Of a stretch of DNA of 64,000 nucleotides, positions 41,263 to 49,791 are shown one piece after another; positions within the stretch are counted from its first letter, which is position 1, and the number at the start of each line of letters is the position of its first letter. The translations under genes and the position numbers were made by a program. The notes below the pieces were generated by a model. The model was not told the origin of the DNA, ran no database searches, and worked only from the letters and a program-made list of their open reading frames with translations. This stretch comes from Sphingomonas sp. CCH21-G11 (GTDB lineage Bacteria; Pseudomonadota; Alphaproteobacteria; Sphingomonadales; Sphingomonadaceae): contig NZ_LSHX01000010.1 in the NCBI RefSeq assembly GCF_001555965.1, positions 62,001 through 126,000 of the forward strand, given 5' to 3'.

Positions 41263-42420
41263 TTGGCAACACATCCGGTCACCGTCCGCCCGGTCGTCAC
41301 CGCGCGCGACCGCACGGCCTTTATCGATCTCGCCTACCGGTTGAACGCGGACGATCCGAACTGGGTCGCACCGCTGAGGCAAGAGGTCGTCGAACGGATC
41401 ACGCCCAGCAAGAACGCCTGGTTCAGCCATGGCGAGGCGCAGCTGTTCCTGGCTGAACGCGGATCCCGGGTGGTCGGCCGGATCAGCGCGCACATCGATC
41501 ACCTCGCGCTCACCATGCCGCCCGAAAAGGGCTTTGGCCCCGGAACCGGCTTCTGGGGCTTGTTCGAGGCCGAGGACGCGGAGGTGACGGCGGCGCTGAT
41601 CGATACGGCAGAGGGCTGGTTGCGCGGACGCGGCCTCAACCGGGCGGTCGGGCCCGTCAGCCTGTCGATCTGGGAGGAGCCGGGCCTGCTGATCCAGGGA
41701 TATGATCATCCCCCCACCGTGATGATGGGGCATCATCGCGCCGAATATCGCGGCTGGATCGAGGCGCGCGGCTATCTGCCGGCCAAGCGACTGGTGACCT
41801 ATGAGCTCGATATCAGTCGTGAATTTCCACCCCTGATCCAGCGGATCGTCGCCGCGGGCGAAAAGAGCTCGAAAATCCGCGTTCGATGCGTCGACAAGTC
41901 GCGCTTTGCCGAGGAAGCGGCCATCATCCTCGGCATCCTGAACGACGCATGGTCGGACAATTGGGGCTTCGTGCCGCTCACGCCGCCCGAAGTCGAGGAG
42001 GTCGGCCGGAAGCTGAAGCCGATCGTGTTCAACGAACTGATCCGCATCGCCGAGGTCGACGGCGAGCCGGTTGCGTTCATGATCACGCTGCCTGACCTCA
42101 ACGAACCGTTGAAGCCATTGAGGGGGCGGCTGTTTCCGTTCGGCTGGGCCAAGCTGTTGCTGTGGCTGCGCGCGCCCAAGTCGCGCACGATGCGCGTGCC
42201 GCTGATGGGCGTGGTGAAGCGCCTGCAATCCTCACGGCTTGCAAGCCAGCTCGCCTTCATGATGATCGAATATATCCGTCGCGATGCTTCGACCAAGTTC
42301 GGTGCGACACGCGGTGAGATCGGCTGGATCCTGGACGATAATCAGGGCATGATTGCGATCGCCGATGCGATCGAAAGCCGGATCAACCGCATCTATCAGA
42401 TATATGCGCGCGCGCTCTGA
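41263..42420 (+). CDS. bcerS: GNAT-fold acyltransferase, probable bacterial ceramide synthase (bCerS)
   Basis: A 385-residue protein with a GNAT fold in its C-terminal half (IRIAEVDGEPVAFMITLPDLNE, RGEIGWILDDNQGM), preceded by the family-specific part with FIDLAYRLNADDPNWVAPLRQEV and GPVSLSIWEEPGLLIQGYDHPPTVMMGHH. This long GNAT group includes the Caulobacter ceramide synthase that N-acylates 3-ketosphinganine. Linkage to spt, ACP and the reductase supports the same role here. The start appears to be TTG 41263 with AGGGGAA upstream; there is no ATG near the conserved N terminus. It ends at a hairpin terminator. Confidence 0.78.
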   Translation: MATHPVTVRPVVTARDRTAFIDLAYRLNADDPNWVAPLRQEVVERITPSKNAWFSHGEAQLFLAERGSRVVGRISAHIDHLALTMPPEKGFGPGTGFWGLFEAEDAEVTAALIDTAEGWLRGRGLNRAVGPVSLSIWEEPGLLIQGYDHPPTVMMGHHRAEYRGWIEARGYLPAKRLVTYELDISREFPPLIQRIVAAGEKSSKIRVRCVDKSRFAEEAAIILGILNDAWSDNWGFVPLTPPEVEEVGRKLKPIVFNELIRIAEVDGEPVAFMITLPDLNEPLKPLRGRLFPFGWAKLLLWLRAPKSRTMRVPLMGVVKRLQSSRLASQLAFMMIEYIRRDASTKFGATRGEIGWILDDNQGMIAIADAIESRINRIYQIYARAL

Positions 42421-42450
42421 ACCGGGGCGCGGGCCGTCCGACAAAAGAAA

Positions 42451-42483
42451 GGGCATGGCGTGACCGAAAGTCGCGCCATGCCC
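42451..42483 (-). terminator. Hairpin terminator between bcerS and small secreted protein gene
   Basis: GGGCATGGCG (42451-42460) pairs with CGCCATGCCC (42474-42483), extended inward by a wobble and three more pairs around a CGAAA loop. On the minus strand it is followed by TTTCTTTTGT, so it ends the small gene's transcript; it may also stop bcerS transcripts. Confidence 0.7.
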
Positions 42484-42548
42484 GAGTTTACCGCATTGAC
42501 CATGGGGTCAGCCGATGCGGAGAAACCGTCGATCGAGCCGGATCGACC

Positions 42549-42794
42549 TTATTTCAGGTCGACCAGCGGGTCGTAGCCTTCGCGCTCGATCCATTGGGCG
42601 CGCGTCGCGCAAACCTTGCGCTTGATCCGCGAGCCGGTCGTGTCGACCATCACGCAATATTTGGGTTCGGACGCCGCCTGCGCGGCGGTGTCGACCGGGG
42701 CGGAAGCCTTGGTCTCGGCGGCGGCCGGACCGATGGCGACAGTGGCCAGCGCGCCGAACGAAGCGGCGGCGATCGCGCGAGCGATGCGGTTCAT
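42549..42794 (-). CDS. Small secreted protein of unknown function
   Basis: I start at ATG 42794, which has a consensus AGGAGG site; the frame is open upstream but unsupported. The 81 residues have a signal peptide ending near AAAET and a mature part with two Cys (KYCVMVDTTGSRIKRKVCATRAQWIEREG). The pattern C-x(n)-TGSRI-x-KRVC-x-T-x-x-QW recurs in many small sphingomonad periplasmic proteins of unknown role. It is monocistronic with its own terminator. Confidence 0.8.
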   Translation of the reverse strand: MNRIARAIAAASFGALATVAIGPAAAETKASAPVDTAAQAASEPKYCVMVDTTGSRIKRKVCATRAQWIEREGYDPLVDLK

Positions 42795-43022
42795 GAAATC
42801 CTCCTGTATCCCTCCGCAGGCGGGGGCTGCCTGCTCCACACACATTGCATTGGCCATGCCAACTTATAGAATTGTTCTGATTCAAACACTTAGTCGGTGT
42901 GTTACTGGTGCAGTTCACCAAGTCGCGGGATTTTCTCCCGCAATGTCGCACCCCGCACCATTCAGGCTCCGGAAAGCATCGGCGCGAGTCGTGAGTCGCC
43001 CGCTGTCGGGGCAGTGGGGGAA

Positions 43023-43793
43023 TTAGCGCAGGCGGACCCAGGTCGGCGCGTGATCGCTAGCCTTTTCCCGCCCGCGATGCGCCTTGTCGACGCCGGCATC
43101 GACGAACCGGTCGGCGGCCGGGGGACTGAGCAGCAGATGATCGATACGAAAGCCCGCGTCGCGCTGCCACGCGCCGGCTTGATAGTCCCAGAATGTCCAT
43201 GGCCCGCCGCCCGGATGGCGCGTGCGCAGGCTGTCGGTCCAGCCCTGCGTAAGCAGCCGGCGATAGGCCCGCCGCGACTCCGGCTGCATCAGCGCGTCAT
43301 CGGCCATCGCGCGCACCGAAAACACGTCGTCGTCATTGGGAATGACGTTGTAATCCCCGGCGAGCACGACCGGCTGCTCGGTCGCGAGCAAGTCGGCGGC
43401 ACGGGCGGCCAGGCGATCGAACCAGCGCAGCTTATAGTCGAATTTGGGGCCCGGCACCGGGTTGCCGTTGGGCAGGTAGATCGACGCGATGACGAGGCCA
43501 TCGACCTCGGCTTCGAGATAGCGGCTCTGATCGTCCGCGTCGTCACCCGCCAGCCCGCGCTGACGCTCGACCGGCTCGCGCCCGTGCGCGAGAATGGCGA
43601 CGCCGTTGAACCCCTTTTGTCCGTGCCAAATCGCGCCGTAGCCGAGCGCGCCAATCTCCTCGGCGGGAAACCCCTCATCCGCGGTCTTCAGCTCCTGAAG
43701 GCAGACGATGTCGGGGCGCTCCTCGTCCAGATATTCAAGCAGACGCGGCAACCGGGCGCGGATGCCATTCACATTGTAGCTGACGATCTTCAC
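43023..43793 (-). CDS. xth: Exodeoxyribonuclease III
   Basis: 256 residues of the AP endonuclease family that cuts DNA at abasic sites. Key positions: Asn in SYNVNGIRARLP, Glu in CLQELKT, Asp and Asn in AGDYNVIPND, WTDSLR, and the final Asp-His in KASDHAPTWVRL. The length is normal. It follows erpA after 15 bases in the same direction, a common pairing in Alphaproteobacteria. Confidence 0.96.
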   Translation of the reverse strand: MKIVSYNVNGIRARLPRLLEYLDEERPDIVCLQELKTADEGFPAEEIGALGYGAIWHGQKGFNGVAILAHGREPVERQRGLAGDDADDQSRYLEAEVDGLVIASIYLPNGNPVPGPKFDYKLRWFDRLAARAADLLATEQPVVLAGDYNVIPNDDDVFSVRAMADDALMQPESRRAYRRLLTQGWTDSLRTRHPGGGPWTFWDYQAGAWQRDAGFRIDHLLLSPPAADRFVDAGVDKAHRGREKASDHAPTWVRLR

Positions 43794-43808
43794 GACGCGC
43801 GGGCGCCG

Positions 43809-44153
43809 TCAGACGGAAAAGCTGGTGCCGCAGCCACAGCCCGACGCCGCATTGGGATTTTCGACGCGGAACGCTGCGCCGCCGAGCGATTCGACATAAT
43901 CGACCGCCGCCCCGCGGACGAGGTCGATGCTGACCGGATCGACGACCAGCGTCGCGTCCGCGCCAACCGCCACCACGTCATCAGGCTCCGCCGCATCGGC
44001 CAGCCCAAAGCGGTATTGAAAGCCCGAACAGCCGCCACCCTCAACCGACAGCCGCAGGATGGCGGGCTTGCCCTGGCGCTGTGCGATCGCGGCAACGCGC
44101 GCCGCAGCGGCGTCGGTCAGGCGGATTTCTGCGGTGTCGGTGGCCATGCTCAT
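43809..44153 (-). CDS. erpA: Iron-sulfur cluster insertion protein ErpA
   Basis: An A-type Fe-S carrier of 114 residues from ATG 44153 (44147 is possible). The three ligand Cys are present: VEGGGCSGFQYRF and SGCGCGTSF at the end. ErpA passes Fe-S clusters to apo-targets. The frame upstream is open for 12 more codons but without family similarity. It is the first gene of the erpA-xth pair and is preceded by the M23 peptidase gene on the same strand, 57 bases away. Confidence 0.92.
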   Translation of the reverse strand: MSMATDTAEIRLTDAAAARVAAIAQRQGKPAILRLSVEGGGCSGFQYRFGLADAAEPDDVVAVGADATLVVDPVSIDLVRGAAVDYVESLGGAAFRVENPNAASGCGCGTSFSV

Positions 44154-44210
44154 ACGCCCGAACATAGGTGGGCGGGACCCGCGCGGCAATGCGTCGTCGG
44201 ACGCGAGGGT

Positions 44211-45446
44211 TCAGTTCGCCGGGCCGCCGATCGAGCCCGCCTGGCGGCTGCGCAGGGCCCGGTCCTGGAGCGCGAGCAGATGGTCGCCGCTGCGCAGGTA
44301 GGGAATCGGGTCCACCGCCGCGCCGTCGATGCGCACTTCGTAATGCAGGTGACTGCCGGTCGAACGGCCGGTCGATCCCATCAGGCCGATGATCTGGCCG
44401 CGCCGCACGCGCGTATTGGGGCGAACCATCAGCTTCGACAAATGGCCGTAGCGGGTGGCGATCCCCTTGCCATGGTTGATTTCGATCATGTTGCCATAGC
44501 CGCCCGAACGCTCGGACTTGGCAACGATGCCGTCGGCGGTGGCATAGATCGGGGTGCCCAACGGGCCGGGGATGTCGATACCCGAATGCATCGCGGCAGT
44601 GCCGCGGAACGGGTCGGAACGAACCCCGAAATTGCTGGTGAGCGTCAGGTCCTCGACCGGCTGCAGCGACGGGATCGCGATCACCGCTTCCTCGAGCGTG
44701 TCGAGCTTCTTCCAGCTCTGGAACAGCGAGCGGAACTGCGCCTCGGCATCGGCTTCGGTCGCCGAGGTACCGGCCGGTGCGGCCACCGCTTCAAACGGGC
44801 CGCCCATCGCGCCGTTCAGGCGTTCGGGGCGAATGCCCATCCGGCGCAACTGCTGGGCGGTCGCCTGATAACGTGCCTCGATCGCGGCGCGGGCCTTGGC
44901 GGCATAAGCGACCTGGCGGGCCTCGACCCGACGGAGCGGCGCGGTCACCTCGGCCGAAATCCGGCTGACCCGCACGTCTCCGCCCGCCTCGGGCAGTTCA
45001 ACGCTGTCCGGATCGACCTCGCCCGAAAGCGCCGCCGCGATCACCGCCTGGCGCTTCTCGACCCGCGCGGCGTGCGCGCGTGCCTGCCGCTTCGCGGCCT
45101 GGACGTCGGCTTCGAGCGCGGCGACTTCGGCTTCCATGCGCCGCAACCTTGCTTCGGGCGAAACGTCGGCGATGAGCCCGGTGGCGGTCACCGCATGATA
45201 GCCGGCCTGCGCGGCGCCGTAGGAGGAAAAAGCGATGGTGACCGCGGCGACCCCCGCCATCACCGCCTGGCTGGCCGCGCCCAATCGGATACGGCGAAGT
45301 GCGCGCCCGTCATGGAACATCACATCGCGCGGCACGAAAAGCTTGCGGAACTTCTCGACCATCTTCGCGTTCGGATTTCGCACGGTGGGCAGATGCTTGG
45401 CAGTTGCTGGCTTGATCTTCTTCAAATCCACGACTCCGACGCGCAT
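44211..45446 (-). CDS. M23 (LytM) family peptidoglycan peptidase or amidase activator
   Basis: 411 residues: a basic cytoplasmic N terminus of about 55 residues, one membrane helix (VMAGVAAVTIAFSSYGAAQAG), an Ala/Arg/Glu-rich coiled coil (about 95-150), and a C-terminal LytM domain (about 270-390). Zn ligands are complete: His and Asp in MHSGIDIPG, and the HLHYEVR pair, so it should be active and not a mere activator. It would cut peptide cross-links in the periplasm. DUF455, bcp and glnE genes lie upstream in the same direction, with a 74-base gap. Confidence 0.9.
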   Translation of the reverse strand: MRVGVVDLKKIKPATAKHLPTVRNPNAKMVEKFRKLFVPRDVMFHDGRALRRIRLGAASQAVMAGVAAVTIAFSSYGAAQAGYHAVTATGLIADVSPEARLRRMEAEVAALEADVQAAKRQARAHAARVEKRQAVIAAALSGEVDPDSVELPEAGGDVRVSRISAEVTAPLRRVEARQVAYAAKARAAIEARYQATAQQLRRMGIRPERLNGAMGGPFEAVAAPAGTSATEADAEAQFRSLFQSWKKLDTLEEAVIAIPSLQPVEDLTLTSNFGVRSDPFRGTAAMHSGIDIPGPLGTPIYATADGIVAKSERSGGYGNMIEINHGKGIATRYGHLSKLMVRPNTRVRRGQIIGLMGSTGRSTGSHLHYEVRIDGAAVDPIPYLRSGDHLLALQDRALRSRQAGSIGGPAN

Positions 45447-45520
45447 CGCTGCGGATGCGTGCGTTAGTTGGGTTGTCCAGCAGCCCCTCCGCCTCTGGTG
45501 ACACGCTTGTTACGGGTCGA

Positions 45521-46318
45521 TCAGGCAGGCGCAAGCTCAGCGTAATAATCGCGCGTTAGACCGGCTGTGGTCCGCGCCGAGTCGTTGAACGGCGGTTTGA
45601 TCGCCCCCCTGAAATGCTGCGTGACAAGCATTTGCCAGTGCCGGGGCGCGTCATGTCCCGCTTCGCGACAGGCCGATTCGAACCAGCGCGTGCCCGCCGA
45701 GACGTGCCGGATCTCATCGTTGAAAATCCGGGTCAGAATGCGCGCACTCGTCCCGTCGCCGGCCGCTTGAAGGCGCTCGATGGTCACCGGCGTGACGTCC
45801 AGACCGCGTGCTTCGAGCACCATCGGCACGACCGCGAGGCGGGCGAGCGGATCGTGAGCGGTCGCCATTGCGGCGTCCCACAAGCCGTCATGCGCAGGGA
45901 GCGCGCCATAGCCGCTGCCCAGTGACACCAGCCGCCGGTGCAGCAGTGCGAAATGCATCGCTTCGTCCGCCGCGACCGCAATCCAGTCATCGACGAAGCC
46001 GCGCGGGAACGATGCACCAAAGCGTCCGATCAGGTCGAACGCCAGGTCGATCGCGACGAACTCGATATGCGCGAGCGCGTGGAGCAACGCGATCCGGCCG
46101 CGCGCCGAGCCGCCCCTGCCGCGCCGGGGCATTTCTGCAGCGGGCAGCAATTCAGGATGCGCGGGGCGTGCCGGCACGCGGGGCATCGGGACATCGAAAC
46201 GGTGCGCCAGGCCGCCGCGCCGCCACGCCCGCGCCGCCGTGCGCGCCGCCATCACCTTCGCGGTCGGTCCGGCGGTCGTCAGCACACCGTGCGCCGCGGC
46301 GGCGATACTCGTCGTCAC
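45521..46318 (-). CDS. DUF455 ferritin-like protein
   Basis: 265 residues starting at GTG 46318, which overlaps the bcp stop (GTGA). Three motifs of a ferritin-like di-iron bundle are visible: LAHIEFVAIDLAFDL, AADEAMHFALLHRRL and FNDEIRHVSAG. DUF455 proteins, related to the MiaE-type helical bundle, have no assigned reaction, though an oxygenase or metal storage role is likely. Linked to the peroxiredoxin gene, so an oxidative stress link is possible. Confidence 0.85.
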   Translation of the reverse strand: MTTSIAAAAHGVLTTAGPTAKVMAARTAARAWRRGGLAHRFDVPMPRVPARPAHPELLPAAEMPRRGRGGSARGRIALLHALAHIEFVAIDLAFDLIGRFGASFPRGFVDDWIAVAADEAMHFALLHRRLVSLGSGYGALPAHDGLWDAAMATAHDPLARLAVVPMVLEARGLDVTPVTIERLQAAGDGTSARILTRIFNDEIRHVSAGTRWFESACREAGHDAPRHWQMLVTQHFRGAIKPPFNDSARTTAGLTRDYYAELAPA

Positions 46319-46791
46319 GTCGCAGCCAGCGCCTTCACGGCATCGAGCACTTCCTCGGCATGGCCAGGCACCTTCACCTTGCGCCATGCGCGGACCAGCC
46401 GGCCATCGGCGCCGAACAGGAACGTGGAACGATCGATGCCCATGTATTTCTTGCCGTACATGCTCTTTTCGGTCCACGCGCCGAATGCTTCGAGCACGCG
46501 ATTGTCGTCGCCGTCGCTCGCGAGCGAAATTGCCAGCGCATATTTGTCGATGAACTTGCGATGCTTCGCGGGCGGATCCTTCGACACACCGATCACGTCG
46601 GCCCCTGCCGCCTGAAACGCCGGATACAGCGCCGAAAAGCCCTGCGCTTCCTTGGTGCAACCGGGCGTGTCGTCCTTGGGATAGAAATATAGGACCAGCG
46701 GCTTGCCCGCGAAGCTCGTCAATTCGACCTCGCGGTCGTCGGCCATGGTCAGGGTGAGCGCCGGCAATGCATCACCGATTTCGATCGCCAT
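46315..46791 (-). CDS. bcp: Thioredoxin-dependent peroxiredoxin Bcp
   Basis: 158 residues reducing organic and lipid peroxides. The peroxidatic Cys is in YFYPKDDTPGCTKEAQGF. The resolving Cys five residues later found in E. coli BCP is replaced by Gln, so this is a 1-Cys form. I start at ATG 46791, seven bases after GGGAGA; ATG 46797 overlaps the glnE stop (ATGA) but is too close to that site. Between glnE and DUF455 in one operon. Confidence 0.93.
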   Translation of the reverse strand: MAIEIGDALPALTLTMADDREVELTSFAGKPLVLYFYPKDDTPGCTKEAQGFSALYPAFQAAGADVIGVSKDPPAKHRKFIDKYALAISLASDGDDNRVLEAFGAWTEKSMYGKKYMGIDRSTFLFGADGRLVRAWRKVKVPGHAEEVLDAVKALAAT

Positions 46792-46793
46792 CG

Positions 46794-49496
46794 TCATTCT
46801 CCCGGTTGGTCGCCGGACACGCGGGTCCAGCACGCGCGGACCTCCTGCCGCGCTGCGTCGAGCGACGCAACCACCTGCCCCCAATCCCGTAGCCCGAGCG
46901 CACCAGCGACCAGCGTGCGCGTCGCCGGCGCCGGCGGCTGCGCGTCGGGGGCCACCAGGCGCAGCACGACGAGCAGGCGGTTGAGCAGATCGTGCGCGTC
47001 GCCCAGCGCATCGGGCAGCAGCCCTTGGGTTGCGAGGTCGCCGATCGCCATGCGCAGATCGGGATGAAAGGCGGTGCGGTGCACGAGCTGCTGGACATGC
47101 ACGGCAAATTCCAGGTCGACCAGCCCGCCCGGCAGCAGCTTCGCGTCGAGCGGCCCTTTGGGCGGCTTGTGCGTCGCCATCTCCGCGCGCATCCGGCAGC
47201 TGTCGGCGCGAAGGTCGCGGTCGGGCCGCTCGCCCGCCAGCACGCGCCCGATCACCTCCGCCACCGCTGCGCGCGCCCCCGCGCTGCCAAAGATCGGCCG
47301 CGCACGCGTCAGGGCCATGTGCTCCCACGTCCACGCGCTTTCCGCCTGATAGCCGTGAAAGCCGTCGAGCGAGACTGCGATCGGGCCCTGATTGCCCGAC
47401 GGCCGCAGCCGGGTGTCGACATCGTACAGCGGCCCCGCTGCGGTCGGCACCGACAGCGCGGCGATCACCCGCTGCGCCAGCCGATTGTAATAGAGCACCG
47501 CCCCCAGCGGCTTTTCGCCATCGGACTCGGCTGCATAGTCGCCGGTGAAGAGAAAGACGAGATCAAGGTCGGACGCATGGGTGAGCGCGCCGCCGCCCAG
47601 CCGGCCGAGCGCCAGGATCACCAGCTCGCTGTCGCGAACGCGGCCGTGCCGTTCCTCGAACGCGGCGACGGTTGCGCGGGCCAGCACCTCGACCGCAGCT
47701 TCGGCGACGCGCGAATAACCGGCGGACACGCTCAGCGGATCGCTGCTGCCCGCAATGATCTGTGCACCCAGCGCAAAGCGTTTTTCGTTCACCACGCGGC
47801 GGACATGATCGAGCATCGCCTGATAGTCGCAGCCGGCCTCTACCGCGCACATCTCATGCGCCAGGGCGGCGACGTCGCCGACCGGATCGAGAGCGGTCGC
47901 GTCGATCAGCCCATCGAGCAGCTCGACGCGGCGGCCAAGCAGGTCGGCCAGCGTCGGCGCATGGCACAGGATCATGCTGAGCAGCCGGGTCAGCGCGGGG
48001 CGCGCCTCCATCAGCCGAAGGAAATTGATCGCGCTGGGCAGTTTCGCCAGGACCGCATCGAGCCGGTTGATCGCCAGCGCGGGATCGGGCGCACAGGCGA
48101 ACGCCTCGATCAGGCCGGGCAGCACCGCTTCCAGCGCCGCCTGCGCAGGTGCGCTGCGCAACGCGGGATAGCGTCCACCGCGCCAGGTTTCGATCCGCTT
48201 TGCGACCGCCGTCGCCGCATCGCCGAACCCGGCGGTGGCGAGCGTGTCGGCCAGCCGCTCAACCGATGTCGGCAGGCTGTCGTCAGCGTCGCTGTCGAGC
48301 GCATCATAATGCCGCCCGACCCGCCGGACCGGATCGTCCAGCAGGGCAAGCAGCGCGTCGCCGTCCGCCAACCCGTGCAGCGCGGCCACGCGGTCGATCG
48401 CTTCGGCCTGGGTCGGCAGCGCATGGGTCTGGCGATCGTCGATCATCTGCAGCCGGTGCTCGATCGTGCGCAGCAGGACATATGCGTCGGACAGGTCGCG
48501 GGCCGCCACGGGGTCGATCCAGCCTGCCCCGGCGAGGGCGTCGATCGCGTCGAGCGTGGCGGGCACACGCAGCGCGGGGTCGCGCCCGCCGTGAATCAGC
48601 TGATGGATCTGGGCAAAAAATTCCACCTCTCGAATGCCGCCACGACCCCGCTTGAGGTCATAGCCCGGACCGAACGCCTGGCCCTGGGCGTGGTGGTCAC
48701 GGATGCGCCGGGTGATCAGGCGGATATCGTTGATCGCACCATAATCGAGCGCGCGCCGCCAAATGAACGGGCGGATCGCCTGGAGGAAGCGCTCGCCGAG
48801 CTCGCTGTCGCCGGCGGCCGCGCGCGCGCGGATGAACGCGGCACGCTCCCATGGCAGCGCCTGTGATTCGTAATAGGTGATCGCCGCGTCGACCGGCAGC
48901 GCGATCGGCGTCACCTCGGGCGAGGGACGCAGCCTCAGGTCGATGCGCAGCACATAGCCGTCGCCGTCGCGGGCCTGCAGCAATTCGATGACGCGCCGTC
49001 CGATCCGCACCGCAGCCTCTTCGGGGGCCTCGCGCGGGCGGCACGGCAGCCGCGCCGGGTCGAACAGCAGGATGGGATCGATGTCGGAGGAATAGTTGAG
49101 TTCGCGGCTGCCCTGCTTGCCGAGCGCGATCGCGGCAAAGCCGACCGGGTCAGCCTCGGGCGTCCGTTCGCGGATCGCGGCGCGGATCGCCGTATCGAGC
49201 GCATGGTCGGCAAAGTCGGAAAGCAGCCGGGTCGTCGCGCGAAAATCGAGCGCGCCTGACAGGTCGCCGATCGCCGCGATCAGCGCGAGGCGACGGCGCT
49301 GGAGGCGCAGTTGCTGTGCGGTCGTCGCGGCTTCAAGCGCGAGGCTGGCCGCGAGCGGATCGCGAAGGAAACGCGCCGGATCGCTGACGATTTCCGGTTC
49401 GCGTTCGGCGATCATGGCCAGGAACGGGGCGTGGCGGCAGGCGCGGTCTACCGCCTCCGCCAGCGCCGCAGGATCGTTGCGATCGGGATCAAGCAT
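46794..49496 (-). CDS. glnE: Bifunctional glutamine synthetase adenylyltransferase/deadenylase
   Basis: 900 residues with two nucleotidyltransferase domains. The N-terminal deadenylase has ALGKQGSRELNYSSDIDPI, and the C-terminal adenylyltransferase has ALGRLGGGALTHASDLDLVFL; a helical regulatory region lies between. GlnE adds or removes AMP on glutamine synthetase according to PII state. GGIREVEFFAQIHQL and LPGGLVDLEFAVHVQQL are the matching helical motifs. It heads the glnE-bcp-DUF455 operon and is divergent from the NepR-like small gene. Confidence 0.96.
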   Translation of the reverse strand: MLDPDRNDPAALAEAVDRACRHAPFLAMIAEREPEIVSDPARFLRDPLAASLALEAATTAQQLRLQRRRLALIAAIGDLSGALDFRATTRLLSDFADHALDTAIRAAIRERTPEADPVGFAAIALGKQGSRELNYSSDIDPILLFDPARLPCRPREAPEEAAVRIGRRVIELLQARDGDGYVLRIDLRLRPSPEVTPIALPVDAAITYYESQALPWERAAFIRARAAAGDSELGERFLQAIRPFIWRRALDYGAINDIRLITRRIRDHHAQGQAFGPGYDLKRGRGGIREVEFFAQIHQLIHGGRDPALRVPATLDAIDALAGAGWIDPVAARDLSDAYVLLRTIEHRLQMIDDRQTHALPTQAEAIDRVAALHGLADGDALLALLDDPVRRVGRHYDALDSDADDSLPTSVERLADTLATAGFGDAATAVAKRIETWRGGRYPALRSAPAQAALEAVLPGLIEAFACAPDPALAINRLDAVLAKLPSAINFLRLMEARPALTRLLSMILCHAPTLADLLGRRVELLDGLIDATALDPVGDVAALAHEMCAVEAGCDYQAMLDHVRRVVNEKRFALGAQIIAGSSDPLSVSAGYSRVAEAAVEVLARATVAAFEERHGRVRDSELVILALGRLGGGALTHASDLDLVFLFTGDYAAESDGEKPLGAVLYYNRLAQRVIAALSVPTAAGPLYDVDTRLRPSGNQGPIAVSLDGFHGYQAESAWTWEHMALTRARPIFGSAGARAAVAEVIGRVLAGERPDRDLRADSCRMRAEMATHKPPKGPLDAKLLPGGLVDLEFAVHVQQLVHRTAFHPDLRMAIGDLATQGLLPDALGDAHDLLNRLLVVLRLVAPDAQPPAPATRTLVAGALGLRDWGQVVASLDAARQEVRACWTRVSGDQPGE

Positions 49497-49561
49497 GATC
49501 GCGGCTTCGACAAAATCGCGGATTTGAGCAACAAATTTCCCGTTGGCCCGTTAATCCCGGC

Positions 49562-49762
49562 ATGTCGAAGCCACGCGCCCCTGCTGCCGATCCCAGGCAA
49601 CCGGACCTGATCCAGGTGACGCGCCCGCGTGCGCGCGATCCGATCGGCGCAGCATTGCGCGACGCCTATGATCCGGACGACACGCTGCCGGACGATTGGA
49701 TCGAACTCCTCGCGGCGATCGACCAATCATCACGGCGCGGCGGGGGTCACGAGCACGGCTGA
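49562..49762 (+). CDS. Small NepR-like protein, possible second anti-sigma factor
   Basis: 66 residues. The centre, DPIGAALRDAYDPDDTLPDDWIE... continuing to LLAAID, matches the NepR pattern (IGxxLRxxY, then a PD turn, then LLxxLD) seen in the nepR gene 2 kb away (VGDALRAVYRETIDEAVPDE). The segment between the Tyr and the Pro is two residues shorter. NepR binds sigma-EcfG and is displaced by phosphorylated PhyR. The gene converges on ecfG with 29 bases between stops and is divergent from glnE. I infer a NepR paralogue; confidence is moderate because the protein is short. Confidence 0.55.
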   Translation: MSKPRAPAADPRQPDLIQVTRPRARDPIGAALRDAYDPDDTLPDDWIELLAAIDQSSRRGGGHEHG

Positions 49763-49791
49763 TCCCCGCGCGGCATTTATCGCTGCGCCGG

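Noticed and set aside
42897..45467. An 856-codon open frame running across xth, erpA and the M23 gene
   Set aside because: It crosses three well-supported minus-strand genes and has no motif of its own.
46992..48866. A 624-codon open frame antisense to glnE
   Set aside because: Shadow of glnE; low-complexity translation.
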